Assembly (NCBI GenBank): GCA_025358205.1
Contig: JANYKG010000012.1
Span: forward strand, 1 to 49,223
Reading direction: 5' to 3'
From: Armatimonadota bacterium
GTDB lineage: Bacteria; Armatimonadota; UBA5829; DTJY01
Length of the DNA: 49,223 nt
Shown piece by piece: positions 25,270 to 32,856 of the stretch. The notes under the pieces are model-generated. The model searched no databases, was not told where the DNA came from, and saw only the letters and a list, made by a program, of their open reading frames with translations. A program made the translations under genes and the position numbers. How positions within the stretch are numbered: the stretch's first letter is position 1; each line of letters begins with the position of its first letter.

Positions 25270-27912
25270 GTGAGACTGATTCAGATAATACTCGCGCTGT
25301 GTCTTCTAGTCCCAACCATGAGCGGGGCTGTTGATTCTCCGGTCATGCAGGTCGGCCAAATCCTTGAGCAGACGTACAAGGACGACGATTTCGCAGTTGT
25401 TGTGCCGGAAAGACTTGAGCTGGTCTGCGAATCCGGCGCGTCGTCACCGTGGGGATTCTGTTTCGCTGGTTTCGAGACCACCTGGCGCGGCCCGATGGAG
25501 TTGGAGGTTACTGGGAGCGGTGGGTACATTCCACAGGACATATTTGGTTTTGCTGGGTTGACGCTCGACTACGGCAGCAAAAGCGGCTGGGTAGAACGAT
25601 CATTCATCGGACTGGGCCTTGTACAGGGGTCGCGTAATGCGCATCCGCCTTCCTGGGGCGTAGGGAGCGATGGTGTGTTCGTTATGCGGGGGAATATCCT
25701 GAACGCGACTCCTCAGCCTCAGCGAGTCACGCTTGATCCGGCGAAGTACGCGCCGAAGGACTGGGATGGTCGGCTGTGGGTCGGCCTCTGCACGCACAAT
25801 ATCGGGGCAGGCAAGAACCTGCGCGTTCGAATACTGAACGGCGCTAACCTGGACGGAATTCCGACTAAGGAACCGGACAGGCAAGCGATTTCGAGACTCA
25901 TGCAGGAGCATCAGAAGTCTTATCTCGTATGGCGCGCGCAGAGACTTGAGCAGGCTACTCAGGAGATCGGCAGAATGAAGGCTGCTCCGGTCGCCGCCGA
26001 GATGATTCCGTACACTCAGTCCATCACTCTGCACTCACCGGAAGCTCTGCTCAATGACGAGACCACTAAGGCCCTGGGAGATGTAGAGAAAGGAGTCCTC
26101 GGTGCGCAGCGGTTCTGCAAGATCGTTGGTGGGAATGCCGATCCGTTGGCGATATCCCTGAACGCGGCCCGTGCTGAGCGTGATCGCATTGGTGAACTGG
26201 ATAAGCTCTATGATTCGTGGAAGAAGTCCGGCCGATTTGGGCGGGAGATTGGGTGCATTGTCCGCACGGCATCGAACTTGGATAAGATAGGACTTACTGA
26301 TGTCGTGACGGGCGGTGTCGTGTCAGCAAGTTCGAAGCCCGTGCAGATCAGCGCTGCTCGGCATGAGTATGAGGGATTCCAGATCATCCTTACGCCGATC
26401 GTGGGGTGCTCGAAGGACGTCAGCGTGGCAGTGAGCGATCTCACGGGCAAGAAGGGGCGCATCGCGAAGTCGGATATAACCGTCAATCCGGTCGGCTACA
26501 TCCGAATCTTCCCAGGCGAGGCAAGGGAAGCGCTGGCGCCTGATCCGCTGCTCATCGGGCGTATTCCCGCTCTCAAGGCGGGTGAGAACCAGCCGGTATG
26601 GATCACGGTGCGCGTACCGGACAACACCCCTGCAGGCGAGTATAGGGGTTACGTCCGAATCTCCAGCGGGAAGATCAAGTTCCTGAACGTACCCATCGTG
26701 CTGAACGTCCGCGACTTTGCGATACCTCACAAGATCAGCCTGAGGTCCAGCTTCTGGATGTTCCGCGACCAGATCAACAGATTCTACGGACTCGACGAGG
26801 TCAAGCTCGACGACTACTTCAAGTGGATAGACATGGCTCTGGAGCATCGTCTCTGCCCGATTGACGTTGTCGAGGGCCGATGCAAGGCTCTCGTGGACCT
26901 GCTGATTACCGAGAATGGGAGCCAGACCGCCGGTACGCCAAACCCTAATCCCGATTTCACAGTCTGGGACCGTTACATTGACCGGATGGTTGCAGGGGGA
27001 GCGAGCACAATTCACCTCGGCTTGTCGCATCACTACGGCGCATGGTTCAGCGACGAGCAGAACAAGACCGCTTCGCCTGTGCAGATTCAGCGCGTGATTG
27101 AGAGCGTCAAGCTCCTGGAAGACCACTACAAGTCGAAGGATGTCTTCGATCTCCACTACCTCCAGCTTAGAGACGAGACCAGCGCGCCTGAATCGCTCAA
27201 TGTCTATCGTGAGGTGAAGAAGGCTCTGCCGGATGTCAAGCTCTTGCTCACTGCGCCGTCCGCTGATGCGAGGCCCTTGCTGGACATTCCCTGTCCGCTC
27301 ACTCCCGGTTATGACGCCGGTTGGCAGGCTGAGGTAAAGAAGAATGGCGGCGAGTACTGGTGGTACGTATGTGTTGCTCCGAGAGATCAGGCGTGGGCGA
27401 ATCTCTTCCTGGATCAGACCGCTGCCCAGCATCGTGCGCTCTTCTGGCAGACCTGGAGTCACGGCGTGGATGGGTTGCTCTACTGGGGGATGAACTTCTG
27501 GCAATGGTATCCGGACAAGGCGACGCAAGGAACCGGTTGGGCTGCGGGGACGACCGGGCCAAGGGATCGTGTTCCGCCTGCCAATGCGCCCAACTTCTGC
27601 CCGCTGCCGACAGCGCCCGGCGATGGGTTCTCGATGTATCCGGGGCCTACTCCGTCGCAGCCCCTTTCGAGCATCAGGCTGGAGAATATGCGCGACGGCG
27701 AGGAGGACTACGAGTATTTCGTGATACTGGATAAGCTGATTGCACAAGCAGCGGCTAGTGGAAAGAACGCGTCAGCGCTGGCGAAGGCGGAGTCCGTCCG
27801 GGAAGAGGCCCGCAAGCTCGTCGAGAACATGACGGAGTACCCGAGGACAGGCTCACCGTATGCGGCAATCCGAGCAGAGGTCGGAGACGCAATCGAGAGT
27901 CTGATGCACTGA
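25270..27912 (+). CDS. Secreted DUF4091 (GH123-related) glycoside hydrolase-like protein
   Basis: An 880-residue exported protein. Signal peptide of about residues 1-20 (MRLIQIILALCLLVPTMSGA). The first 330 residues are not recognised and include a helical stretch. From about 340 a beta-sandwich is followed by a TIM-barrel-like region. The C-terminal part carries the DUF4091 ending: FWQWYP, GDGFSMYPGP, then SIRLENMRDGEEDYEYF. DUF4091 is related to the GH123 beta-N-acetylgalactosaminidase catalytic region. GTG start with AAAGAGG 6 nt before it, 29 nt after the MFS gene. Its stop directly abuts the stop of the convergent methyltransferase gene. Confidence 0.82.
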   Translation: MRLIQIILALCLLVPTMSGAVDSPVMQVGQILEQTYKDDDFAVVVPERLELVCESGASSPWGFCFAGFETTWRGPMELEVTGSGGYIPQDIFGFAGLTLDYGSKSGWVERSFIGLGLVQGSRNAHPPSWGVGSDGVFVMRGNILNATPQPQRVTLDPAKYAPKDWDGRLWVGLCTHNIGAGKNLRVRILNGANLDGIPTKEPDRQAISRLMQEHQKSYLVWRAQRLEQATQEIGRMKAAPVAAEMIPYTQSITLHSPEALLNDETTKALGDVEKGVLGAQRFCKIVGGNADPLAISLNAARAERDRIGELDKLYDSWKKSGRFGREIGCIVRTASNLDKIGLTDVVTGGVVSASSKPVQISAARHEYEGFQIILTPIVGCSKDVSVAVSDLTGKKGRIAKSDITVNPVGYIRIFPGEAREALAPDPLLIGRIPALKAGENQPVWITVRVPDNTPAGEYRGYVRISSGKIKFLNVPIVLNVRDFAIPHKISLRSSFWMFRDQINRFYGLDEVKLDDYFKWIDMALEHRLCPIDVVEGRCKALVDLLITENGSQTAGTPNPNPDFTVWDRYIDRMVAGGASTIHLGLSHHYGAWFSDEQNKTASPVQIQRVIESVKLLEDHYKSKDVFDLHYLQLRDETSAPESLNVYREVKKALPDVKLLLTAPSADARPLLDIPCPLTPGYDAGWQAEVKKNGGEYWWYVCVAPRDQAWANLFLDQTAAQHRALFWQTWSHGVDGLLYWGMNFWQWYPDKATQGTGWAAGTTGPRDRVPPANAPNFCPLPTAPGDGFSMYPGPTPSQPLSSIRLENMRDGEEDYEYFVILDKLIAQAAASGKNASALAKAESVREEARKLVENMTEYPRTGSPYAAIRAEVGDAIESLMH

Positions 27913-28680
27913 CTACTCCAGGTGTCCGACAAACAGCCGTGCCGTGTAGTGGAATTCGACCTTTCCTTCATGTTGGTGACGAACAAAGAGGTCGGTCATC
28001 AATGCAGTGAGGTCGCCGTGGCCGGGTGCATTCGGTTGGGGTACATACCCGGAGGAACGTGAGCGTCCGAGAAAACCGTCGAGGTCAAAGCTCTGGGCGT
28101 GCTGAAAGTTGGCCGAGTGCAGGGCTTGGGCGGCCGTGCCGAAGAGGTCGTCGAGTCCGGTTTCTATGGACGGTGAGCGATCTGATAGCGGCTGTGTGCT
28201 AACACACCTATCGCAGACGGCCCTGTATTCCTGGGTGAACGCGGTGGCATCCGGGACAGGATCGTTCCACAACACAGCAACCCAACCGCCGGGACGAAGG
28301 ATGCGCTGAAATTCCGCTCGCGCTCTGTCGGCGTCGAACCAGTGGAGCGCCTGTCCCACGGCGACCAGGTCAACGCTATCCGTTTCAAGCGGGATGCTCT
28401 CCGCCGTGCCATCAAGACTGCGAAAGCCAGGGTACCCCGACAACAATCTATCACCTGACTCGCGCATCTCACGATTCGGCTCGACTCCTACGACTTGATA
28501 CCCGGCTGCAAGAAACAACCGTGCCAGATTGCCCGTACCTGAACCGATGTCGGCAATCACGGTGTCGCGCGTCAGTCCGCAGACACTTGTAAGTACATCA
28601 AGGGCCTCCGTGGGATACCCAGGCCGGGAACGCGCATAATCTTCTGCCAGCGCCGAGAAAAGCTCAATTCCGTGTGACAT
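27913..28680 (-). CDS. Class I SAM-dependent methyltransferase
   Basis: A 255-residue cytoplasmic protein. SAM-binding motif I is VIADIGSGTGNLARLF near residues 39-54, the acidic end of beta2 is VVGVEPN, and the motif ALHWFDADRARAEFQRILRPGGWVAVLW (given by its ends ALHWFD and RPGGW) is typical of the Methyltransf_11 type. The substrate is unknown. It is the last gene of a three-gene minus-strand operon, starting 6 nt after the glycosidase stop. Confidence 0.88.
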   Translation of the reverse strand: MSHGIELFSALAEDYARSRPGYPTEALDVLTSVCGLTRDTVIADIGSGTGNLARLFLAAGYQVVGVEPNREMRESGDRLLSGYPGFRSLDGTAESIPLETDSVDLVAVGQALHWFDADRARAEFQRILRPGGWVAVLWNDPVPDATAFTQEYRAVCDRCVSTQPLSDRSPSIETGLDDLFGTAAQALHSANFQHAQSFDLDGFLGRSRSSGYVPQPNAPGHGDLTALMTDLFVRHQHEGKVEFHYTARLFVGHLE

Positions 28681-28686
28681 GACAAT

Positions 28687-29700
28687 TCACCGCCCGGCGA
28701 GCTTTCGGTACATCTCGAACGAAGGCTTCCGGCGATGGTCCTGTGCCAGGATGCCCATGGATTCCTCACCGCCGCAGATAGCCGCCGGATAGTCGCGCAG
28801 TTCGAACCAGTAGATTGCCTTGACCTCGGGTATCTTGCCGACTTCGCGGTAGATGCCTTGCAGGTGTTCGGCCTGCATTTCCTCGGTAACCGTGGTGCCG
28901 TTCGTCGGGAGTCCGGTCTCGGTGAGCCACAGCGGCTTGGCACCGTCGCCGTTCTTCTTCATTACGGCTACTGTATCTCGTACGAGTCTCGCGCAGTAGG
29001 ACGGCCCTTCGTTCGGAGCCGACGTCACGTAGGGATGGATGTTCACCACGTCGAAGTAAGGTTTTCCGCCCTCGTCGTAGATCTTCTGCAGGAAGTTCTC
29101 GACCTTGATGGGCGACCAGGGGTTCGGAATGATGCCGTTCATCTGCAGTCCGCCGAGAACAACCACGGCTTTGGGGTCTGCTCGCTTCACCGCTGCGTTG
29201 GCGTAATTCAATAGCTGCACATAGACCTTCGCGTCCGGCAGCGGCTTGTAGAAGTCCTCGCCGTTCTCCTCGTTCCATATCTCCCAGTAGTGGATGTCGC
29301 CCTTATACCTGCCGACCACCTTGCCGACGTATGCCGACCAGTCCGCCATGTGCGTCGGCGCATAGCAGTCCCAGAACCCCTTGGTCTTGGTTGGATCAAT
29401 CCCGCTGGCCCATGCCGGAACGCTGAGCAGGGTACAGAGTATCTCGATGTCGGCGGCGCGAATCTGCTTGACGACGCTGTCTACCTTCTCCCATTTCCAC
29501 GTTCCCCGCTCCGGCTCTACCGATGTCCACCGTATGCCCATCCGCACAGACTGGACGTGAGCATCCTTCATCGCCTGGATGAGCATGGGAATGTCCTTGT
29601 CCTCCGTCCAGACGAAATCGTGGTTGATTCCGAACTTCATCTCACCGCGTGCCGAAGATAGCGCGCAGACCAGCATGACAAGCATAAGAATAGCTTTCAT
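28687..29700 (-). CDS. Secreted clan GH-A glycoside hydrolase (GH39/GH5-like)
   Basis: A 337-residue exported TIM-barrel glycosidase. Signal peptide of about residues 1-19 (MKAILMLVMLVCALSSARG). The acid/base is Glu144 in YWEIWNEEN and the nucleophile Glu261 in LWLTETG, at the ends of predicted strands 4 and 7 as in clan A. FDVVNIHPY before strand 6 is also typical of GH39-like enzymes. Retaining mechanism expected; substrate (xyloside, glucoside or glycosaminoglycan type) unresolved. Its ATG overlaps the stop of the upstream URO-D-like gene by 4 nt (ATGA). Confidence 0.87.
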   Translation of the reverse strand: MKAILMLVMLVCALSSARGEMKFGINHDFVWTEDKDIPMLIQAMKDAHVQSVRMGIRWTSVEPERGTWKWEKVDSVVKQIRAADIEILCTLLSVPAWASGIDPTKTKGFWDCYAPTHMADWSAYVGKVVGRYKGDIHYWEIWNEENGEDFYKPLPDAKVYVQLLNYANAAVKRADPKAVVVLGGLQMNGIIPNPWSPIKVENFLQKIYDEGGKPYFDVVNIHPYVTSAPNEGPSYCARLVRDTVAVMKKNGDGAKPLWLTETGLPTNGTTVTEEMQAEHLQGIYREVGKIPEVKAIYWFELRDYPAAICGGEESMGILAQDHRRKPSFEMYRKLAGR

Positions 29701-30815
29701 AGTTTTCCCTCAAGCAGTTTATGCTTCGACTCCATGTAGTAACACCAGTCGCTCCAGGAGATGTCGGGCGGCACTGTGTGGTCTAGGGTCGGGATGTATC
29801 CGCCTTCTTCTATCAACGGTATCAGTTCGCGGAGGTGCGCGTCTATCGCTTTCGGACCCTTCGCAATCTCGCGTTTGTCCACGCCGCCCCAGAGTCGCAG
29901 GCTCTTTCCGAACTTCTTGCGCAGGTCGTTCGGGTCCATATCCGAGCCGCGTTCCATCGGCCAGTGAACGTCAACACCCGCGTCCATCATCAACGGAATC
30001 AGCGGTTGCGTGGAGCCGTCGCTGTCCAGGCAGACATACCTGACGCCATTCGATTTGAGGAAGTCTATCAGGCGCTTCAAAGGCTGATAGATGAACTCCT
30101 TGAACGTACCCGGGCCGATGAGTGGTGTGCCCTTGCCGGCGAAATCCTCATTGAGGTTGAAGTAGTCTATGTCGGTCTCTGCCAGAATCGGTCGGGCCAT
30201 CTCGATCGTGAAGTCGGCGTAGAACTCCATCATCTCACGGCAGAGGGCCGGGTCGTCGTACCACATATACGACAAGTTCTCGGTGCCTACCCACTCGCGC
30301 GCTCTCCAGTAGAAACCCGCGGCGTTGCAGTTGCGGGCAAGGATGAGGACGTGATCGCGGTTCTTCCATCCGGGGACGTTGGCCTTCCAATCCTGCGGAT
30401 ACCTGGTTTCGAGACTCGCGTCATAGCGTTTCTGCATCTTTCGGAAGTCATCCATGTTCTTCACGGGGAAATCGAGATAGGTGTCCATGCACATTCGCCC
30501 GCCGCCGACAGTGCCTTCGATAAGCGCCTTCCTTACTCTGCCTCGTTCGTCGCGGATGGTCTCGTATCGCTCGGTGCGCTCAATTAGTTCATACTCAAAC
30601 GCGGGCACGAGATCGAAGTTCACCGGGATGAACTCGCGGATATCGAGGTCGAACGGCCCCGGACCTTGCCACCAGTCGAACCGTCCGCCGTCATGGGGCG
30701 CACCCTCCGAGTCCCATCGTTCGATTGTCTGCGGCCAGATGCCGAGTTCGTGGTTCGGAACCTTGTCCTTAGGCTGGTATTCCATCACGGCCAGGAATCG
30801 CTCAAGGTCTGTCAT
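29697..30815 (-). CDS. URO-D family protein, non-HemE type (paralogue of 9296-10390)
   Basis: A 372-residue TIM-barrel protein. Motifs LDSDGSTQPLIPLMMDAGVD, LWGGVDKREIAKG and LDHTVPPDISW parallel the gene at 9296. The N-terminal region (KDKVPNHELGIWPQTIERW) lacks the MRQAGR arginine motif of haem-pathway HemE. Start: GGGAGG lies inside the longer frame that begins at TTG 30827, and ATG 30815 is correctly spaced from it. It opens an operon with a clan A glycosidase and a methyltransferase. URO-D-like proteins beside glycosidases recur in this window, so a role in sugar-related or methyl-related metabolism is likely but not shown. Confidence 0.85.
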   Translation of the reverse strand: MTDLERFLAVMEYQPKDKVPNHELGIWPQTIERWDSEGAPHDGGRFDWWQGPGPFDLDIREFIPVNFDLVPAFEYELIERTERYETIRDERGRVRKALIEGTVGGGRMCMDTYLDFPVKNMDDFRKMQKRYDASLETRYPQDWKANVPGWKNRDHVLILARNCNAAGFYWRAREWVGTENLSYMWYDDPALCREMMEFYADFTIEMARPILAETDIDYFNLNEDFAGKGTPLIGPGTFKEFIYQPLKRLIDFLKSNGVRYVCLDSDGSTQPLIPLMMDAGVDVHWPMERGSDMDPNDLRKKFGKSLRLWGGVDKREIAKGPKAIDAHLRELIPLIEEGGYIPTLDHTVPPDISWSDWCYYMESKHKLLEGKL

Positions 30816-30880
30816 AATGCCTCCCAAGAATCCATGGTATACAGTTCATCGTTCACTGTGAGGTTTTCCTTCCTGCAATT

Positions 30881-30947
30881 ACCTGTTGACAGGTTAGCAA
30901 TGCGACACAAGAGTCCACAAAGGACTGGGAGAATTCTCGGACACAAG
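30881..30947. promoter_or_regulatory. Cluster of palindromes upstream of URO-D/glycosidase operon
   Basis: Within 67 bp lie ACCTGT-TG-ACAGGT (30881-30894), AGTCC-N5-GGACT (30912-30926) and the perfect palindrome GAGAATTCTC (30929-30938). Direct repeats GACACAAG (30904-30911 and 30940-30947) flank the last two. The first palindrome is 66 nt from the ATG at 30815. The rest of the 267-bp gap between this operon and the PEP-CTERM gene shows nothing else I can name. Confidence 0.4.
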
Positions 30948-31082
30948 AAGTTGCAGGGCGTAGGCATCTGGCGGGCGGTTGTTTGTGGTGAAGTGGCTGC
31001 ATCAAGGAAAGCGGAGAATCCTCACTTTCAGAGGTTTCCGTTTTCCTCGATGCTCTTATGCTATACACGAGATGGCCGATAG

Positions 31083-31703
31083 TTATCTTCGCTTGCGCCA
31101 CAGGATGCCGCCAAGGCTTCCAAGTCCTGTGAACATCCCCAGCAAACTGGATGGCTCAGGGACTGGGCTGCCAGTGACGCGGTAGATATGAGAAGAAGCG
31201 TCGGGTTCCACGGTCCAACCGGATCCTGAATCGAATGCGCGTGTTCCACGGATTTGGGGACTGGTCGGCCAGAATCCCTGTGTATCAGTTGCTCCCGCGG
31301 TGATGACTATCCAGTAAGACGAGCCGTTCTGAAGTAGTGGATGTGACACGGAGTTCAAGGACATCTTGCCGGCATACGGTGACGGGACATTACTTACTTG
31401 AAATGTCTCCATGACGCTGTCGGCTGGTACACCCGTGTTGTCCGCTCGTAATGACAAATTAGTTAAATTAATCTCATAGATATACCCAGCAGCAAATTCT
31501 AGCTGATCGAACGAATAGTCGTTACCGGAGACGGTGAACTTGCTTGCCAGTTGTTGGGTCGCTTTTATCAGTATTCCGCTATCAATCGGAAAGCTGTCGC
31601 CAGTTCCGAAGCTGCTGTAAATGACATCCGCCCCGGCGATTCCCGAGAAAACACCGATTGCCACAATGACAACCAGCAAACAAGTGAGCCTAACATTTCT
31701 CAT
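31083..31703 (-). CDS. PEP-CTERM sorted surface protein (choice-of-anchor R type)
   Basis: A 206-residue exported protein. Signal peptide of about residues 1-24 (MRNVRLTCLLVVIVAIGVFSG). The body (ASKFTVSGNDYSFDQLEFAA, SYWIVITAGA) matches the choice-of-anchor R pattern. The C terminus is a complete sorting tail: PVPEPSS, a hydrophobic stretch, then WRKRR. Such proteins are cleaved and anchored by exosortase and are tied to exopolysaccharide or floc formation in other phyla. The frame continues upstream to 31832, but ATG 31703 with a G-rich site 7 nt before it and a signal peptide is the clear start. A sigma-54-type promoter lies about 45 nt upstream of it. Confidence 0.88.
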   Translation of the reverse strand: MRNVRLTCLLVVIVAIGVFSGIAGADVIYSSFGTGDSFPIDSGILIKATQQLASKFTVSGNDYSFDQLEFAAGYIYEINLTNLSLRADNTGVPADSVMETFQVSNVPSPYAGKMSLNSVSHPLLQNGSSYWIVITAGATDTQGFWPTSPQIRGTRAFDSGSGWTVEPDASSHIYRVTGSPVPEPSSLLGMFTGLGSLGGILWRKRR

Positions 31704-31758
31704 CGTAAGATTCCCCCCGTTGAATGCAGTTTCAGAGCAAGCTCTTACTTGTGTGTAG

Positions 31759-31775
31759 TGCAAGAATCGTGCCAA
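31759..31775 (-). promoter_or_regulatory. Sigma-54 (RpoN) -24/-12 promoter for PEP-CTERM gene
   Basis: On the minus strand TTGGCACGATTCTTGCA fits the sigma-54 consensus YTGGCACG-N4-TTGCW at every fixed position, including GG at -24 and GC at -12 with correct spacing. The predicted start near 31748 gives a 45-nt leader to ATG 31703. In other bacteria PEP-CTERM genes are known to depend on RpoN and the PrsK/PrsR two-component system, so the context supports it. Confidence 0.75.
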
Positions 31776-31924
31776 AACCGCTATAAATGTAAAATATCGC
31801 CTACGACGGCCCTGAAAAGTTCCAATTCGCATAATGATAAGTTGGAGGTCGGGCTGCCCCGTTGAAGTTCTGTACCCAAAAGGTTTCCTGCTTTCTTTGT
31901 CGAACTAACCATCGGAGGCACACC

Positions 31925-32803
31925 ATGTTCATAGATATTCACACACACGTTACTCTCCGCAAGACGCCTACACGCCCGGACGGCACGATCAATACCACCG
32001 CGGAAGAACTCATCTTTATGCTTGATAGAGCGGGAATTGACAAAGCGGTTCTGCTTCCGTTGGTTAGCCCGGAGCATATGATCCAGCAGATGAGTACCGA
32101 CGACATCCTCGATGTCACAGCCAGATACCCGGATAGGTTCATTCCATTCTGCAACCTGGACCCGCGCAACATCAGGAACAGCCCGGATGCTGACTTCACT
32201 CCGCTATTGGAATACTGGAAGTCAGTGGGATGCAAAGGGGTGGGGGAGATAACAGCGAATCTGCCTTTCGATGATCCGCGTGTGCAGAACATGTTCAAGC
32301 ATGTTGAGAAGGCCGGACTTCCTCTGCTCTTCCATATCGGTCCGCGCTCAGGCGGTTGCTATGGGTTGATAGACGAACTCGGGCTGCCGCGACTGGAGAT
32401 TGCTCTGCGCAAATTCCCGGAACTGATACTTATCGGCCACTCGCAGCCATTCTGGGGAGAGATCAGCGCGGACGTGAACGACCAGACTCGGAATGGATAC
32501 CCCAAAGGCAGCGTGATTCCGGGGCGCATCCCGGAGCTTCTGCGCAAGTATCCGAACATGTACGGCGATATGTCCGCGGGCAGTGGCTTCAACGCCATCT
32601 CGCGCGACCCGGAGTTTGGCTACGAGTTCATGGAGGAGTTCCAGGACAAGCTGCTGTTCGGCACGGATATCTGTGCGCCGACGAATGAGACGCCACTGCC
32701 GTACTATCTTCGGGAGATCGTCGCGACCGGTAAGATATCCAAGGCGGCGTATGAGAAGATCACCTGGCAGAACGCCAACCGCTTGCTGGGACTGGGACTG
32801 TAA
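31925..32803 (+). CDS. Amidohydrolase family (amidohydro_2) metal-dependent hydrolase
   Basis: A 292-residue cytoplasmic TIM-barrel hydrolase. HxH is at His6-Thr-His8 in MFIDIHTHV; later come FHIGPRSGG, LIGHSQPFWGE and LFGTDICAPTNETPL, which supply the other metal ligands and the catalytic Asp. The family includes decarboxylases and lactone or amide hydrolases such as ACMS decarboxylase and 4-oxalomesaconate hydratase relatives. The frame extends to 31862, but GGAGG 6 nt before ATG 31925 fixes the start. It heads the plus-strand glycan operon; 53 nt separate it from the GH20-like gene. Confidence 0.88.
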   Translation: MFIDIHTHVTLRKTPTRPDGTINTTAEELIFMLDRAGIDKAVLLPLVSPEHMIQQMSTDDILDVTARYPDRFIPFCNLDPRNIRNSPDADFTPLLEYWKSVGCKGVGEITANLPFDDPRVQNMFKHVEKAGLPLLFHIGPRSGGCYGLIDELGLPRLEIALRKFPELILIGHSQPFWGEISADVNDQTRNGYPKGSVIPGRIPELLRKYPNMYGDMSAGSGFNAISRDPEFGYEFMEEFQDKLLFGTDICAPTNETPLPYYLREIVATGKISKAAYEKITWQNANRLLGLGL

Positions 32804-32856
32804 CATGGGTCGTACTGTGCTGTTCATGGTGCGATTCGTGGACCGGGAGTTGTAGA

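Noticed and set aside
26323-27747. 474-codon minus-strand frame opposite the DUF4091 gene
   Set aside because: Antisense shadow; the plus-strand frame has a signal peptide and clear domain motifs.
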